Shown piece by piece: positions 27,043 through 35,833 of a stretch of DNA of 64,000 nt. The DNA lies in the NCBI RefSeq assembly GCF_002005425.1, contig NZ_CP019704.1, forward strand, positions 1,446,001-1,510,000, read 5' to 3'. The first letter of the stretch is position 1. Every line of letters starts with the position of its first letter. A program made the position numbers and the translations under genes. Below the pieces are notes generated by a model, which was not told the DNA's origin, did no database searches, and worked only from the letters and a program-made list of their open reading frames with translations. The stretch is from Polaribacter sp. BM10. GTDB lineage: Bacteria; Bacteroidota; Bacteroidia; Flavobacteriales; Flavobacteriaceae.

Positions 27043-28244
27043 TCTTTACCGTCTATGTAATCTTGTAAATATGAAAATCTATCAGTCAGTTTTCCGTTTT
27101 CTGTCATTTTAGCACGTGCTAACACTCCATTTTCATCATTATTAAAAAATGCAGGAATTACGTTTTCTAAAAACATTTCTCCAAATCCTTCACTTGCATC
27201 TTTTGGTAATTCGCACGGTAAATTATCTACAGCCATCACAACAATAGCATTTTCGTCTTGATAATCTACTTCTTTTTCTGTTGTTGGATCGTATCCGTAA
27301 ATAGGATCTGCAATAGTAGATGCTTTTATTGTAGAAGCCACCGGACCATCAACATCACAAGAAATATCTGCAACAAACTTTATATTAAAATCTTTAGATT
27401 TTGCATCTTCTCTTGTAAACAAATATGGCGCATCGTTTCCGTAAAAGTGACCCGCAATAAAAAAATCTGAAACTTTTGCAAAACGCATAAAATTAGATTC
27501 ATAATTTTTTGGATGATTGTAAAAATCAAAATTATCTAAAACTTTACCATCTTTTCTCTTATTATAATCTAAAACATCTGCTAAACAATAAACAGTTTCA
27601 TCAAAAGTTTCATTTAAATATTGGTTTACAGAAACTTCTCTAATTTGCATTGCATCTAGCATTTCTTTTGCACCATAAGCAACTTTACCATTACCAGTTA
27701 ATAAAATTTTTATTTTTGGTAATGCTATTATTTTTAATTCTGATATTAATTCTTGTTGGCTATCTAAAGTTTCTGCTTTAGGCAAATTAAATGTTTTGTT
27801 TTTTAAACCAATTGCTCTAAAACCATTATATGCGCCTACAATACCGGCATATCTACCAAAACCAATTAAACGAGCACCATTTTCTTTAATAATTGTTTCG
27901 TGGTCGTATAACTCTATATTTTTATCTAAAATAGCTAATAATAAGTCTCTATTATAAGGTTGTTTCTTAATTGTATGACTAAAAAAGAAATACTTTTTAT
28001 TAGGAATTAAAGCATTAATTGGCACTTCTTTTACACCCAATAATACATCGCAAGTAGACATATCTTCTAGTACATCAAAACCAGAATCTTTATAATTCTG
28101 ATTGCTAAAAACACGAATATCAGAACTTTCTACTACAATTTCAGCATCGGGATATTTATTTTTAAACTGCTTTAATTTAGAAGGTGAAAAAACAACTCTT
28201 CTATCTGGTGGATTTTTTCGTTCTTTTATGATACCGAATTTCAT
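27039..28244 (-). CDS. NAD(P)-dependent oxidoreductase of the alanine dehydrogenase / saccharopine dehydrogenase-like group
   Basis: 401 aa. The N-terminal region resembles the AlaDh/PNT substrate domain of LYS1-type enzymes: MKFGIIKERKNPPDRRVVFSP, then GVKEVP and FFFSHTIKKQPYN. A Rossmann segment follows (KILLTGNGKVAYGAKEML). The C-terminal half has FVADISCDVDGPVASTIKASTI, conserved in saccharopine dehydrogenase (NAD+, L-lysine-forming)-like proteins. The reaction cannot be fixed from sequence; a lysine-related or general amino-acid dehydrogenase is possible. It is translationally coupled to the DUF3820 gene. Confidence 0.7.
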   Translation of the reverse strand: MKFGIIKERKNPPDRRVVFSPSKLKQFKNKYPDAEIVVESSDIRVFSNQNYKDSGFDVLEDMSTCDVLLGVKEVPINALIPNKKYFFFSHTIKKQPYNRDLLLAILDKNIELYDHETIIKENGARLIGFGRYAGIVGAYNGFRAIGLKNKTFNLPKAETLDSQQELISELKIIALPKIKILLTGNGKVAYGAKEMLDAMQIREVSVNQYLNETFDETVYCLADVLDYNKRKDGKVLDNFDFYNHPKNYESNFMRFAKVSDFFIAGHFYGNDAPYLFTREDAKSKDFNIKFVADISCDVDGPVASTIKASTIADPIYGYDPTTEKEVDYQDENAIVVMAVDNLPCELPKDASEGFGEMFLENVIPAFFNNDENGVLARAKMTENGKLTDRFSYLQDYIDGKE

Positions 28245-28294
28245 ATGTTTTAGTTTTGTTCGAAGATATTTTATTTAAATGAACCTACAAAAAG

Positions 28295-28507
28295 TTAGTT
28301 TACTCTTTCGACTTCACTCTCTAACTTTAAGACAGCACTACCGTCTTTTTGCTTAATATACAATGCTTTATTGCCAGCTTCTCCTTTTCTAACAATTTCT
28401 GTGTTATCTATTGTTTTTGATACTTTTTTAGAATACGTTTCTACAACTTTACCTTCTGCTGTTCCTTTTCCCCATTTCCAAGTAACGTTTGTTCCTTTTC
28501 TTATCAT
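28295..28507 (-). CDS. DUF2945 (HVA1/Tudor-like) small protein
   Basis: 70 aa. Matches DUF2945: G-T-x-V-T-W-x-W-G-x-G-x-A-E-G-K-V near the N-terminus and LKLESEVER at the end. It is a small beta-barrel (Tudor-like) fold found in many bacteria and fungi and has no settled function. Single gene, divergent from the tmRNA promoter region. Confidence 0.85.
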   Translation of the reverse strand: MIRKGTNVTWKWGKGTAEGKVVETYSKKVSKTIDNTEIVRKGEAGNKALYIKQKDGSAVLKLESEVERVN

Positions 28508-28545
28508 TAGATTTATTAATTTATTTACTATTAAGTAGAACTAAT

Positions 28546-28577
28546 TTGTGCTACAATTATAAGTTTTTGTATTTTTG
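28546..28577 (+). promoter_or_regulatory. Promoter upstream of tmRNA
   Basis: TTG (28546-28548), 21-nt spacer, TATTTTTG (28570-28577): a good match to the Bacteroidota TTG-N17-23-TAnnTTTG form. It starts about 110 nt upstream of the mature tmRNA 5' end, so a processed 5' leader is implied. A second, weaker site closer to the gene cannot be ruled out. Confidence 0.6.
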
Positions 28578-28695
28578 CAAACTTGTAATATTAATTACTA
28601 AGACAAGTTACAAAGTTTCATCAGTATTAAAAAATGAAATTTTAAAATTAAATTGGCTTAATATTTGTAATCTTATTACAGTTCTTTGAAATTTT

Positions 28696-29086
28696 GGGGA
28701 CGACTGGTTTTGACAGCAAGGTCAGTGAATTTGTAAGCATATCGAGTTATGAAATAACACTCGTAAAACCTAATTTCAACTTTTTAAACGGCGAAGATAA
28801 CTACGCTTTAGCTGCATAATTCGAATCATAGTAGAATTAGCCTCGGCACACAAGGTGTGCAAGCTTTATGTCCACGAAAAGCCTTGGTTTATGGCGTTTC
28901 ACTTTTGGGCATCGTAAAAATAAACATAGAAAACCTGTAACTTTGCCAGGTTTTTGAAACTAAAAAAGTTAAGTTTAAAGTGGATTGTTCTTAATCAGCT
29001 TTAAATCGAAAATTAAGAAAGAACTAAATATGTAGAAAGCTTTTTGGCTGCTTGTTTGGACCCGAGTTCGATTCTCGGCGTCTCCA
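28696..29086 (+). ncRNA. ssrA: Transfer-messenger RNA (tmRNA)
   Basis: One-piece tmRNA of about 391 nt. The 5' end GGGGACGACTGG pairs with GTCTCC near the 3' end (29080-29085), with one G-U pair, forming the tRNA-like acceptor stem. The T-arm reads GGACCCGAGTTCGATTCTCGGCGTC. The tag reading frame at 28790-28819 encodes GEDNYALAA and a stop. The CCA end is not encoded (the genome reads CACAAA), so it must be added. With SmpB it frees stalled ribosomes and marks the nascent chain for degradation. Confidence 0.97.
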
Positions 29087-29095
29087 CAAAATTAA

Positions 29096-29130
29096 AAAAA
29101 CCTCTAATTAATTTAAATTAGAGGTTTTTT
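29096..29130 (+). terminator. Intrinsic terminator after tmRNA
   Basis: AAAAACCTCTAATT (29096-29109) pairs with AATTAGAGGTTTTTT (29116-29130). It begins 10 nt past the tmRNA 3' end and can also serve the convergent zinc-ribbon genes. Confidence 0.9.
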
Positions 29131-29153
29131 ATTTTAACGTGTTTGGTAAATAA

Positions 29154-29330
29154 TTATTTGTTCTTATTTCCTTTTTTAATAATTATCGATGTTGTAATAA
29201 ACGGAATTCTTATATATTTAACTTTACATTCATGACACTTATAAATTTTTGCTTTAAAAAATAAACGCAAATAAGAATTTCTTGTTATTCTTTTTCTAAA
29301 ACCAGAATTGCATGAAGGACATTTACTCAT
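29154..29330 (-). CDS. Small zinc-ribbon-like protein (58 aa), paralogue of the neighbour
   Basis: ATG 29330 to TAA 29154. It opens with MSKCPSCNS and has a second pair, YKCHECKVKYIRIPF, so two C-x2-C knuckles are spaced to bind one zinc. The tail (SIIIKKGNKNK) is basic. The layout and sequence match the 65-aa gene just upstream on the same strand, so the two arose by duplication. Function unknown; possible nucleic-acid or protein binding. Confidence 0.65.
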   Translation of the reverse strand: MSKCPSCNSGFRKRITRNSYLRLFFKAKIYKCHECKVKYIRIPFITTSIIIKKGNKNK

Positions 29331-29369
29331 AATTGTCTTTTAAAAATTAACTATAAAAAACATGCTTAT

Positions 29370-29567
29370 TTAATTAGTAACTTGAAAACCTCTTTCTAAT
29401 TGCTTTCCTTTTTTAATAATAAATTCAGAAAACAAATAAGGTATTCTTAGAACTTTTGTTTTGCAATGAAAACATTTAAAAACTTTTGACTTTGGTATAA
29501 TCCTTTGAAAAAAATTTCTAGAAGATCTTTTACTGTAATTAGAATTACATGAGGGACATTTTGACAT
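29370..29567 (-). CDS. Small zinc-ribbon-like protein (65 aa)
   Basis: Two C-x2-C knuckles: MSKCPSCNSNYSKRSSRN at the N-terminus and KCFHCKTKVLRIPYLF in the middle, followed by FIIKKGKQLERG. This matches the 58-aa protein encoded 39 nt downstream. The mid part is basic (FFQRIIPKSKVF). No family with known function recognised. It is preceded by a 234-nt AT-rich region shared with a divergent glycosyltransferase gene, in which I see only weak promoter-like sequence. Confidence 0.65.
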   Translation of the reverse strand: MSKCPSCNSNYSKRSSRNFFQRIIPKSKVFKCFHCKTKVLRIPYLFSEFIIKKGKQLERGFQVTN

Positions 29568-29822
29568 TAAATTGGGTGTTTTAGGGGTTAAATTTTATTT
29601 TACTAAAAACACTTTTTCTTATAATATCATGAGCAATTATCTCAAATATAATTATTATTTTAACAATTCAAACATATTTATCTTAAAAATTTACGAATTT
29701 TTAGATGTAAACTTTATTCTTTTCACAACAAATCACAGTTAATCAATATTATAATTAAAAATGTAAATTGATTATTTAAATTGATTTGTTTTTAATTTAT
29801 CTTGCAAGAAATTCTAATAATT

Positions 29823-30908
29823 TTGAAAAGAGTATTAATCTCTGTTACTAATGATTTATCTACAGACCAAAGAGTTGCTAAGGTTTGTAAAACGTTAACG
29901 AACAATAATTACGAAGTAATATTAATTGGTCGAAAACTAAAAAACAGTAAAAATATTTCTAGAAATTATTCAACCAAAAGATTTAAACTGTTTTTTAATA
30001 ATGGTTTCCTTTTTTTTGCAGAATTTAATCTTCGATTATTTATTTGCTTATTATTTCATAAAAAAGATATTTTACTAGCAAATGATTTAGATACCTTATT
30101 ACCAAACTTTCTTGTAAGTAAACTTCAGAAGAAAAAATTGGTTTTTGATAGTCACGAACTTTTTTCTGAAATACCAGAATTAGTTAACAGACCAAAAGTT
30201 AAAAGTTTTTGGATGATTTTGGAAGATTTAATTATTCCGAAATTAAAAAATAATTATACCGTTTGTGATAGCATCGCTAAACATTATAAAAATAAATATC
30301 AAACTAATTTTAAAACCATCAAAAACTTACCTTTTCAAAAAGAATTAAAAAAAGGGAATTTAAATTTTGATACAAAAAATCAAAAAATCATCATATATCA
30401 AGGCGCAACAAACCTTGGTAGAGGATTAAATTTAATGATTGAGACAGTAAAACTTTTAGATAATTGTTGCTTTGTTATTATTGGCGACGGTGATGAATTT
30501 CTGAATTTAAAATTAAAAATAGCATCAGAAAAATTAGAAAATAAAGTATTTTTATTAGGTAGAAAAACTCCCGAAGAATTAGCTAAATTAACTCCGTTAG
30601 CAGATTTAGGTATTAGTATTGAAGAAGATTTAGGACTAAATTATAGATACGCATTACCTAATAAAATATTCGATTATATTCAAGCAAACGTGCCTATTTT
30701 GACTGCCGATTTACCAGAAATGAAAGCTGTTATTGCGAAGTATAATGTTGGTGAAGTTCTAAAAAGTAGAAAGCCAGCAATTATTGCAGCACAAATTAAT
30801 CAAATGTTAGCAAAAAGTTATTCTGAATCTTTAAAAGTTGCAAAAAGAAAATTAATTTGGGAAAAACAAGAAACTGATTTATTAAAAATCTTTGAAAACT
30901 TACAATAA
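29823..30908 (+). CDS. Glycosyltransferase (GT-B, family 4-like)
   Basis: About 361 aa if started at TTG 29823, which gives the family-like opening (M)KRVLISVTNDLSTDQRVAK. There is no ATG; another in-frame TTG at 29802 lies in a sequence resembling a degraded -7 box (TATCTTGCA). GT-B features: FDSHELFSEIPEL in the first domain, and in the second IIIYQGATNLGRGLNLMIE, VIIGDGDE, LLGRKTPEELAKLTPLADLGISIEE and LPNKIFDYIQANVPIL. The sugar donor and acceptor are unknown. It stands alone, with a 161-nt gap to the next, convergent gene. Confidence 0.85.
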   Translation: MKRVLISVTNDLSTDQRVAKVCKTLTNNNYEVILIGRKLKNSKNISRNYSTKRFKLFFNNGFLFFAEFNLRLFICLLFHKKDILLANDLDTLLPNFLVSKLQKKKLVFDSHELFSEIPELVNRPKVKSFWMILEDLIIPKLKNNYTVCDSIAKHYKNKYQTNFKTIKNLPFQKELKKGNLNFDTKNQKIIIYQGATNLGRGLNLMIETVKLLDNCCFVIIGDGDEFLNLKLKIASEKLENKVFLLGRKTPEELAKLTPLADLGISIEEDLGLNYRYALPNKIFDYIQANVPILTADLPEMKAVIAKYNVGEVLKSRKPAIIAAQINQMLAKSYSESLKVAKRKLIWEKQETDLLKIFENLQ

Positions 30909-31069
30909 CTACTTCTTTTATTGATGTGGATTCTCTCGAACTCCTTTCTTAAAAATTTTTCTTAATCTTCCACAAAAATCATTATATAATCGCAATAATT
31001 TATCGAGATAAAAATTACTTTTTAAACACCTATATTTTTACCTAAGTTTCTTAAAATTCAATTTCAATT

Positions 31070-31948
31070 CTATTCATATTTTAATTTAAGCTGACACAAA
31101 TAACTTACTTTCATGCAATTTAAAAAAAATACTGATGATTTGTTCGTTGCCAAATTCTCGAAAACAGGTTGTAAAAAAGCAATTGGTCTTAATAACTTAA
31201 ATCTAGAAATCTTATGAATTAATTTTAATAATTGCATACTATCAACATCTATCAAATTACTTCTTTCTAAGAAAATTAGATTTTTCATAGCCTTTTTTGT
31301 CTTCTGTATAAAAAGTGCATTGTCATCAATACCTAAATGATAAACCTCATTTTCAATTTGTTCTATTTTGTAACCTTGTGTTATTAAATCCATGGAAAAA
31401 AGTAAATCCTCTTTACCGTAATCAACCAATTTTTCTTCAAATTTAATTTTTAAAAAAACTGCTTTCTGAATTAAAAAATTAGAGGTAAAAAAATATTTTG
31501 AAGGGTTTTGTCTTCTTTTATTTAAAGAAATTTCTTCATTTTTTTTTCCGTATTTGTATCTTAAATACTTTTGATTTTCGGTTGAATCTTGATATTTAAT
31601 TCCGCCGCAAAAAACAATTTTATCAGAATTAAAATACTTACTATAATTTTTAATAAAGTTATCGCTTATCGGTAAAACATCTGCATCTAAAAAAAGTAAC
31701 CAATTAAATGTGGCTTTTTCTGCCAACAGATTACGTATTGCACTTCTACCAACATTCTTGTTAAAAGCGATAAAAGTTGCGTTAGAAAGTGTGTTTATTT
31801 CTTCATTATTTATATTAATAGAAGAGTTAGATCCATCATCAAAACAAATAATTTCGAAAACTATGTTTTCTAAAACTAATTGTTCATGTATTTTTTTAAC
31901 TAATAAAAATGCATTGTAATTATATGTTGGTATTAATACAGAAAGCAT
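31070..31948 (-). CDS. Glycosyltransferase family 2 (GT-A)
   Basis: 292 aa. Opens MLSVLIPTYNYN, with IICFDDGSNS, NVGRSAIRNLLAEKA and the metal-binding region LLFLDADVLP: the GT2 nucleotide-sugar fold. GKEDLLFSMDLITQGYKI matches the ED motif of the acceptor side. The substrate is unknown. Its ATG overlaps the ftsE stop by one base (TAATG), implying coupled translation, although a functional link to FtsE is not obvious. Confidence 0.85.
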   Translation of the reverse strand: MLSVLIPTYNYNAFLLVKKIHEQLVLENIVFEIICFDDGSNSSININNEEINTLSNATFIAFNKNVGRSAIRNLLAEKATFNWLLFLDADVLPISDNFIKNYSKYFNSDKIVFCGGIKYQDSTENQKYLRYKYGKKNEEISLNKRRQNPSKYFFTSNFLIQKAVFLKIKFEEKLVDYGKEDLLFSMDLITQGYKIEQIENEVYHLGIDDNALFIQKTKKAMKNLIFLERSNLIDVDSMQLLKLIHKISRFKLLRPIAFLQPVFENLATNKSSVFFLNCMKVSYLCQLKLKYE

Positions 31949-32634
31949 TAAGCACTTGCTTGTTGGGCAACTTCAAACAACTCGCCACCTTCACATTTTA
32001 AAGTTTTTTGTTTAAACTTTACAATTAATTGGTAATCGTGTGTAGCCATTAAAATTGTTTTACCACTTTTATGTATTTCGTTTAAAAGCTCCATCACTTC
32101 CATAGAGGTTTTAGGATCTAAATTTCCTGTTGGCTCGTCTGCTAAAATTAATTCAGGATCATTTAAAAGAGCTCTTGCAATAGCAACTCTTTGTTGTTCA
32201 CCGCCAGAAAGTTCGTAAGGTTTTTTAAAATATTTAGATTTTAAACCAACTTTATCTAAAACTTCATGAATCTTTTCTTTCATCTGTTCTTTATCTTTCC
32301 AACCTGTTGCCTTTAGCACAAACTGCAAGTTGTCAAAAACATTTCTATCATTTAAAAGTTTAAAATCCTGAAAAACAATTCCTATTTTTCTTCTTAAAAA
32401 CGGAATTTGTTTCTCTTTTAATGTTTTTAAATCAAAATCTACAATGTTTCCTGTACCCTTTTGCAATTGCAAATCGCCGTACAAAGTTTTCATTAAGCTA
32501 CTTTTACCACTACCGGTTTTTCCTATTAAATAATAGAAATCGCCTTTATTAATGGTTAAATTAACTTTAGAAAGCACTAAATTATCTCTTTGGTAAATTT
32601 CTGCATTTTCTAATTGTAAAACATGATTTTTCAT
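31948..32634 (-). CDS. ftsE: Cell-division ABC ATPase FtsE
   Basis: 228-aa ABC ATPase. Walker A GKTGSGKSS, Q-loop VFQDFKLL, signature LSGGEQQRVAIARAL, Walker B ILADEPTGNLD and switch His in MATHD. The closeness to FtsE is shown by the spacing and the 'VFQDFKLLNDRNVFDNL' segment. FtsE and FtsX couple divisome signals to peptidoglycan hydrolases in the envelope. ftsX is not adjacent, as is common in this group. The gene is followed directly by a GT2 gene. Confidence 0.88.
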   Translation of the reverse strand: MKNHVLQLENAEIYQRDNLVLSKVNLTINKGDFYYLIGKTGSGKSSLMKTLYGDLQLQKGTGNIVDFDLKTLKEKQIPFLRRKIGIVFQDFKLLNDRNVFDNLQFVLKATGWKDKEQMKEKIHEVLDKVGLKSKYFKKPYELSGGEQQRVAIARALLNDPELILADEPTGNLDPKTSMEVMELLNEIHKSGKTILMATHDYQLIVKFKQKTLKCEGGELFEVAQQASA

Positions 32635-32794
32635 AGGAATAAGTAGTTTCTACAAACTTAAAAGTTTCTATTGATTTTTTAACTATGAATTGACAACAAT
32701 TCTTATTTTTGATTTTGAATAAAATAATATTTCTTCCCCCATCCAACAAAGTAAAAAATTATTCGTTATACATTTTGAGAATAAATATAACTCT

Positions 32795-35700
32795 ATGAAA
32801 TATCGTTTTTTAACAAAACTGATTCTTTCTTTTTGCTTCTTTTTATGCAGTATTCTTTGTTTTTCGCAACAAACAATTGCAGATGCAACAAATTTAACAA
32901 CGTATAATAATGCATTAAAATTATACAATTCTAAAGCTTACGCTGCTGCTTTTAAAACTTTTAGTAAAGTTGCAGAAGACGCAAGTGTTGGTTCTAACTT
33001 AAAATCTGATGCAAGTTACTACGAAGCAATGTCTGCAATAAAATTAAATAGAGCAGACGCAGATAAAAAAGTATTAACTTTTGTAGAAGAAAACCCAAAC
33101 AGTAATAAAAAAAATATTGCTTTTTACAATGTAGCAAACTACTATTTTGCGAATAAAAAAGCAGCTTATGCTTTAAAATGGTTTCAGAAAGTAGACTTAG
33201 ATAATCTTTCTAAAGAAAACAGAAAAGAACTTAATTTTAAAATGGGTTATTGTTTTTTAGCTACAAATAATTTACAATTAGCCAAAGCACGATTTTTACC
33301 TTTAATTAATGATGCAAAATATGGTAATGATTCGAGATATTACTTCGGATTTATTTCTTACAAATTAGAAGATTACGGTATTGCAGAATCCACCTTAAAA
33401 GAAATTGCAGACGACGAATCTTACAGAGCAGAAATTACTTATTATTTATTAGACATTAGTTTTAAAGCAGGTAAATTTAAACGATGTATTAAAGTTGGTT
33501 TAGAGTTATACCCAACAATAGAAAGAAAATTAAAATCTGATGTTGCTAAAATTATTGGAGAAAGTTATTTTAATTTAAATAAATATGCAGAATCTATTCC
33601 TTATTTAAAAGCCTACAAAGGCACAAAAGGAAAATGGAATAACACCGATTTTTACCAATTAGGATATGCGTATTACAAACAAAACGACTTTGAAAATGCT
33701 GTAAATAGCTTTAATAAAATTATCGATCAAAAAAATTCGGTTTCTCAAAATGCATATTATCATTTAGGTGAATGTTATATGAAATTAGAGAACAAAAGTG
33801 CTGCTTTAAACGCATTTAAATCGGCTTCTTTAATGAATTTTGACAAAAACATAAAACAAGATGCGGCATTAAATTATGCAAAACTTAGCTACGAAGAAGG
33901 AAACCCTTTTGAGCCCGTAGCAGAAGTTTTACAAAATTATTTAAAAGAATATCCGAAATCTAAAGCATATCAAGAAATTAACGAATTAGTAGTTTCTTCT
34001 TTCTTAAACCAACAAGATTACAAAGGTGCTTTGGCGTTTTTATCAGAAAAAAAATCCGAAGAAAATATTGCGCTAACATATGAGGTCTCTTTATATAGAG
34101 GAATTCAATTATTCAACGAAAATAAGTTATCCGAATCGGTTCCGTTTTTCATAGAAGCAAAGAAATCTAAAATCAACCAAATTAATCAGAGAGCTAAATA
34201 TTGGGAAGCAGAAAGCTTGTATCTTTTAGGAAACTACAAAGATGCATTGTCTAAATTTATAGCTATTAATAACGCTTCAAAATCAGTAAACATCAATGAA
34301 TTTTCTAGATTAAATTATAATATTGGTTATAGTTATTTTAAACTAAAACAATATGAAAATGCTGGTAATTATTTTAAAAATTTCCTTAAAAAGGATAGCA
34401 TTTCAGACAATTTAAAATACGATGCTTTAATTAGGTTAGCAGACAGTTACTTTGCCACTACAAATTACACAAAAGCAATTTCTACATATAAAAATGTTAC
34501 TGATAATTTTGGTCTTGGTGCAGATTATGCGCAGTACCAAATAGGTATGAGTTATGGTTTTATAGATAAAAATGAAGAAAAAATTACAGCTTTAAAAAAC
34601 GTAATAAATAACTATCAAATTTCTAATTTAAAGGACGATGCTTTATACCAATTAGGAAACACATACTCTAAAATAAAGGATCATAAAAATGCTCATATTG
34701 CGTATGAGCGTTTGATTGAAAAACACCCGAAAAGCACCTTTGTTTCTAGAGCTTTACTGCGACAAGGTTTATTGTATTTTAACGACAACTCTAACATGCA
34801 ATCATTAATGAAATATAAAGATGTTGCTGCAAAATTTCCAAATTCACCAGATGCCTTAGAAGCCGTTGCAAATGCAAGAAATGTGTATATTGAAGAAGGA
34901 AATTTAGAAGATTATGTAAATTGGGTTGCTACATTAAAATTTATAAATATTACAAATTCAGAATTAGACAATACTACTTTTGCCGTTGCCGAAAAAAAAT
35001 ATTTAGAATCTAAAAAAGGAGAAGATATTATAAATAGTCTTCAGAATTACATTAGAAAATTTCCTAAAGGAGCTCATAAAATAAAAGCAAATTATTATTT
35101 AGCAGTTGTATTATTTCAAGTAAAAGAATACAAAAAATCGATTCCTTATTTCGAGTATGTTATTAACGAAGACACATCAGATTTTACAGAAGATTCACTA
35201 AATAAATTATCTCAAATTTATTTAAATCAAGATGACTTTAACACTGCATTACCACTTCTAGACCGACTAGAAGAAGAAGCTTATGTTACAGAAAACATTC
35301 TTTACGCACAGAGTAATTTAATGAAAGGATATTATGAAACAGAAGCCTATGATTTTGCAACAGAGTATGCTAAAAAAATCTTACAAAAAGATAAACTTGA
35401 TGCAACTATTAGCAATGATGCAAAAAAAATAATTGCAAGATCTTCTTTTAAAAGTAACGATTTTATTACTGCAGAAAAATATTATAGAGAGATCGAAGCT
35501 ACAGCTATTGGCGAAATAAAAGCAGAAGCTCTTTTTTACAATGCTTACTTTAAAAATCAGCAAAAACTATTTAAAGAATCTAATAAAGTAGTACAAAAGT
35601 TAATTGCCAAATATGCAAATTACAAATACTGGGCTGTAAAAAGTTATGTAATAATGGGTAAAAATTATTACGGATTAAATGATGTTTATCAAGCAACATT

Positions 35701-35833
35701 TGTTTTAGAAAATGTAATTAAAAACTTTAAACAGTTTGATGATATTGTTAAAGATGCAGAATTAGAATTAAATACAATACGAGAAAACGAAGCCAAAACA
35801 AATAATTCAGTAACACCAGAAAAGAAGAACTAA
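32795..35833 (+). CDS. Secreted tetratricopeptide-repeat protein
   Basis: 1012 aa with a signal peptide (1-24, ends CFSQ). The remainder is a long solenoid of TPR-like helix pairs: YYLGECYMKLENKSAALNAF, YQLGNTYSKIKDHKNAHIAY, NIGYSYFKLKQYENAGNYF and similar. It is probably periplasmic and acts as a protein-binding scaffold. Its stop overlaps the start of the next gene (TAATG), so it is co-translated with an outer-membrane barrel, suggesting a periplasm-outer membrane partnership. Confidence 0.85.
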   Translation: MKYRFLTKLILSFCFFLCSILCFSQQTIADATNLTTYNNALKLYNSKAYAAAFKTFSKVAEDASVGSNLKSDASYYEAMSAIKLNRADADKKVLTFVEENPNSNKKNIAFYNVANYYFANKKAAYALKWFQKVDLDNLSKENRKELNFKMGYCFLATNNLQLAKARFLPLINDAKYGNDSRYYFGFISYKLEDYGIAESTLKEIADDESYRAEITYYLLDISFKAGKFKRCIKVGLELYPTIERKLKSDVAKIIGESYFNLNKYAESIPYLKAYKGTKGKWNNTDFYQLGYAYYKQNDFENAVNSFNKIIDQKNSVSQNAYYHLGECYMKLENKSAALNAFKSASLMNFDKNIKQDAALNYAKLSYEEGNPFEPVAEVLQNYLKEYPKSKAYQEINELVVSSFLNQQDYKGALAFLSEKKSEENIALTYEVSLYRGIQLFNENKLSESVPFFIEAKKSKINQINQRAKYWEAESLYLLGNYKDALSKFIAINNASKSVNINEFSRLNYNIGYSYFKLKQYENAGNYFKNFLKKDSISDNLKYDALIRLADSYFATTNYTKAISTYKNVTDNFGLGADYAQYQIGMSYGFIDKNEEKITALKNVINNYQISNLKDDALYQLGNTYSKIKDHKNAHIAYERLIEKHPKSTFVSRALLRQGLLYFNDNSNMQSLMKYKDVAAKFPNSPDALEAVANARNVYIEEGNLEDYVNWVATLKFINITNSELDNTTFAVAEKKYLESKKGEDIINSLQNYIRKFPKGAHKIKANYYLAVVLFQVKEYKKSIPYFEYVINEDTSDFTEDSLNKLSQIYLNQDDFNTALPLLDRLEEEAYVTENILYAQSNLMKGYYETEAYDFATEYAKKILQKDKLDATISNDAKKIIARSSFKSNDFITAEKYYREIEATAIGEIKAEALFYNAYFKNQQKLFKESNKVVQKLIAKYANYKYWAVKSYVIMGKNYYGLNDVYQATFVLENVIKNFKQFDDIVKDAELELNTIRENEAKTNNSVTPEKKN

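Noticed and set aside
30918-31036. Leftward open stretch ending ...FKKGVRENPHQ between two glycosyltransferases
   Set aside because: Protein-like in composition but without a start codon and only ~39 codons long; it may be a gene remnant, but I cannot assign it.
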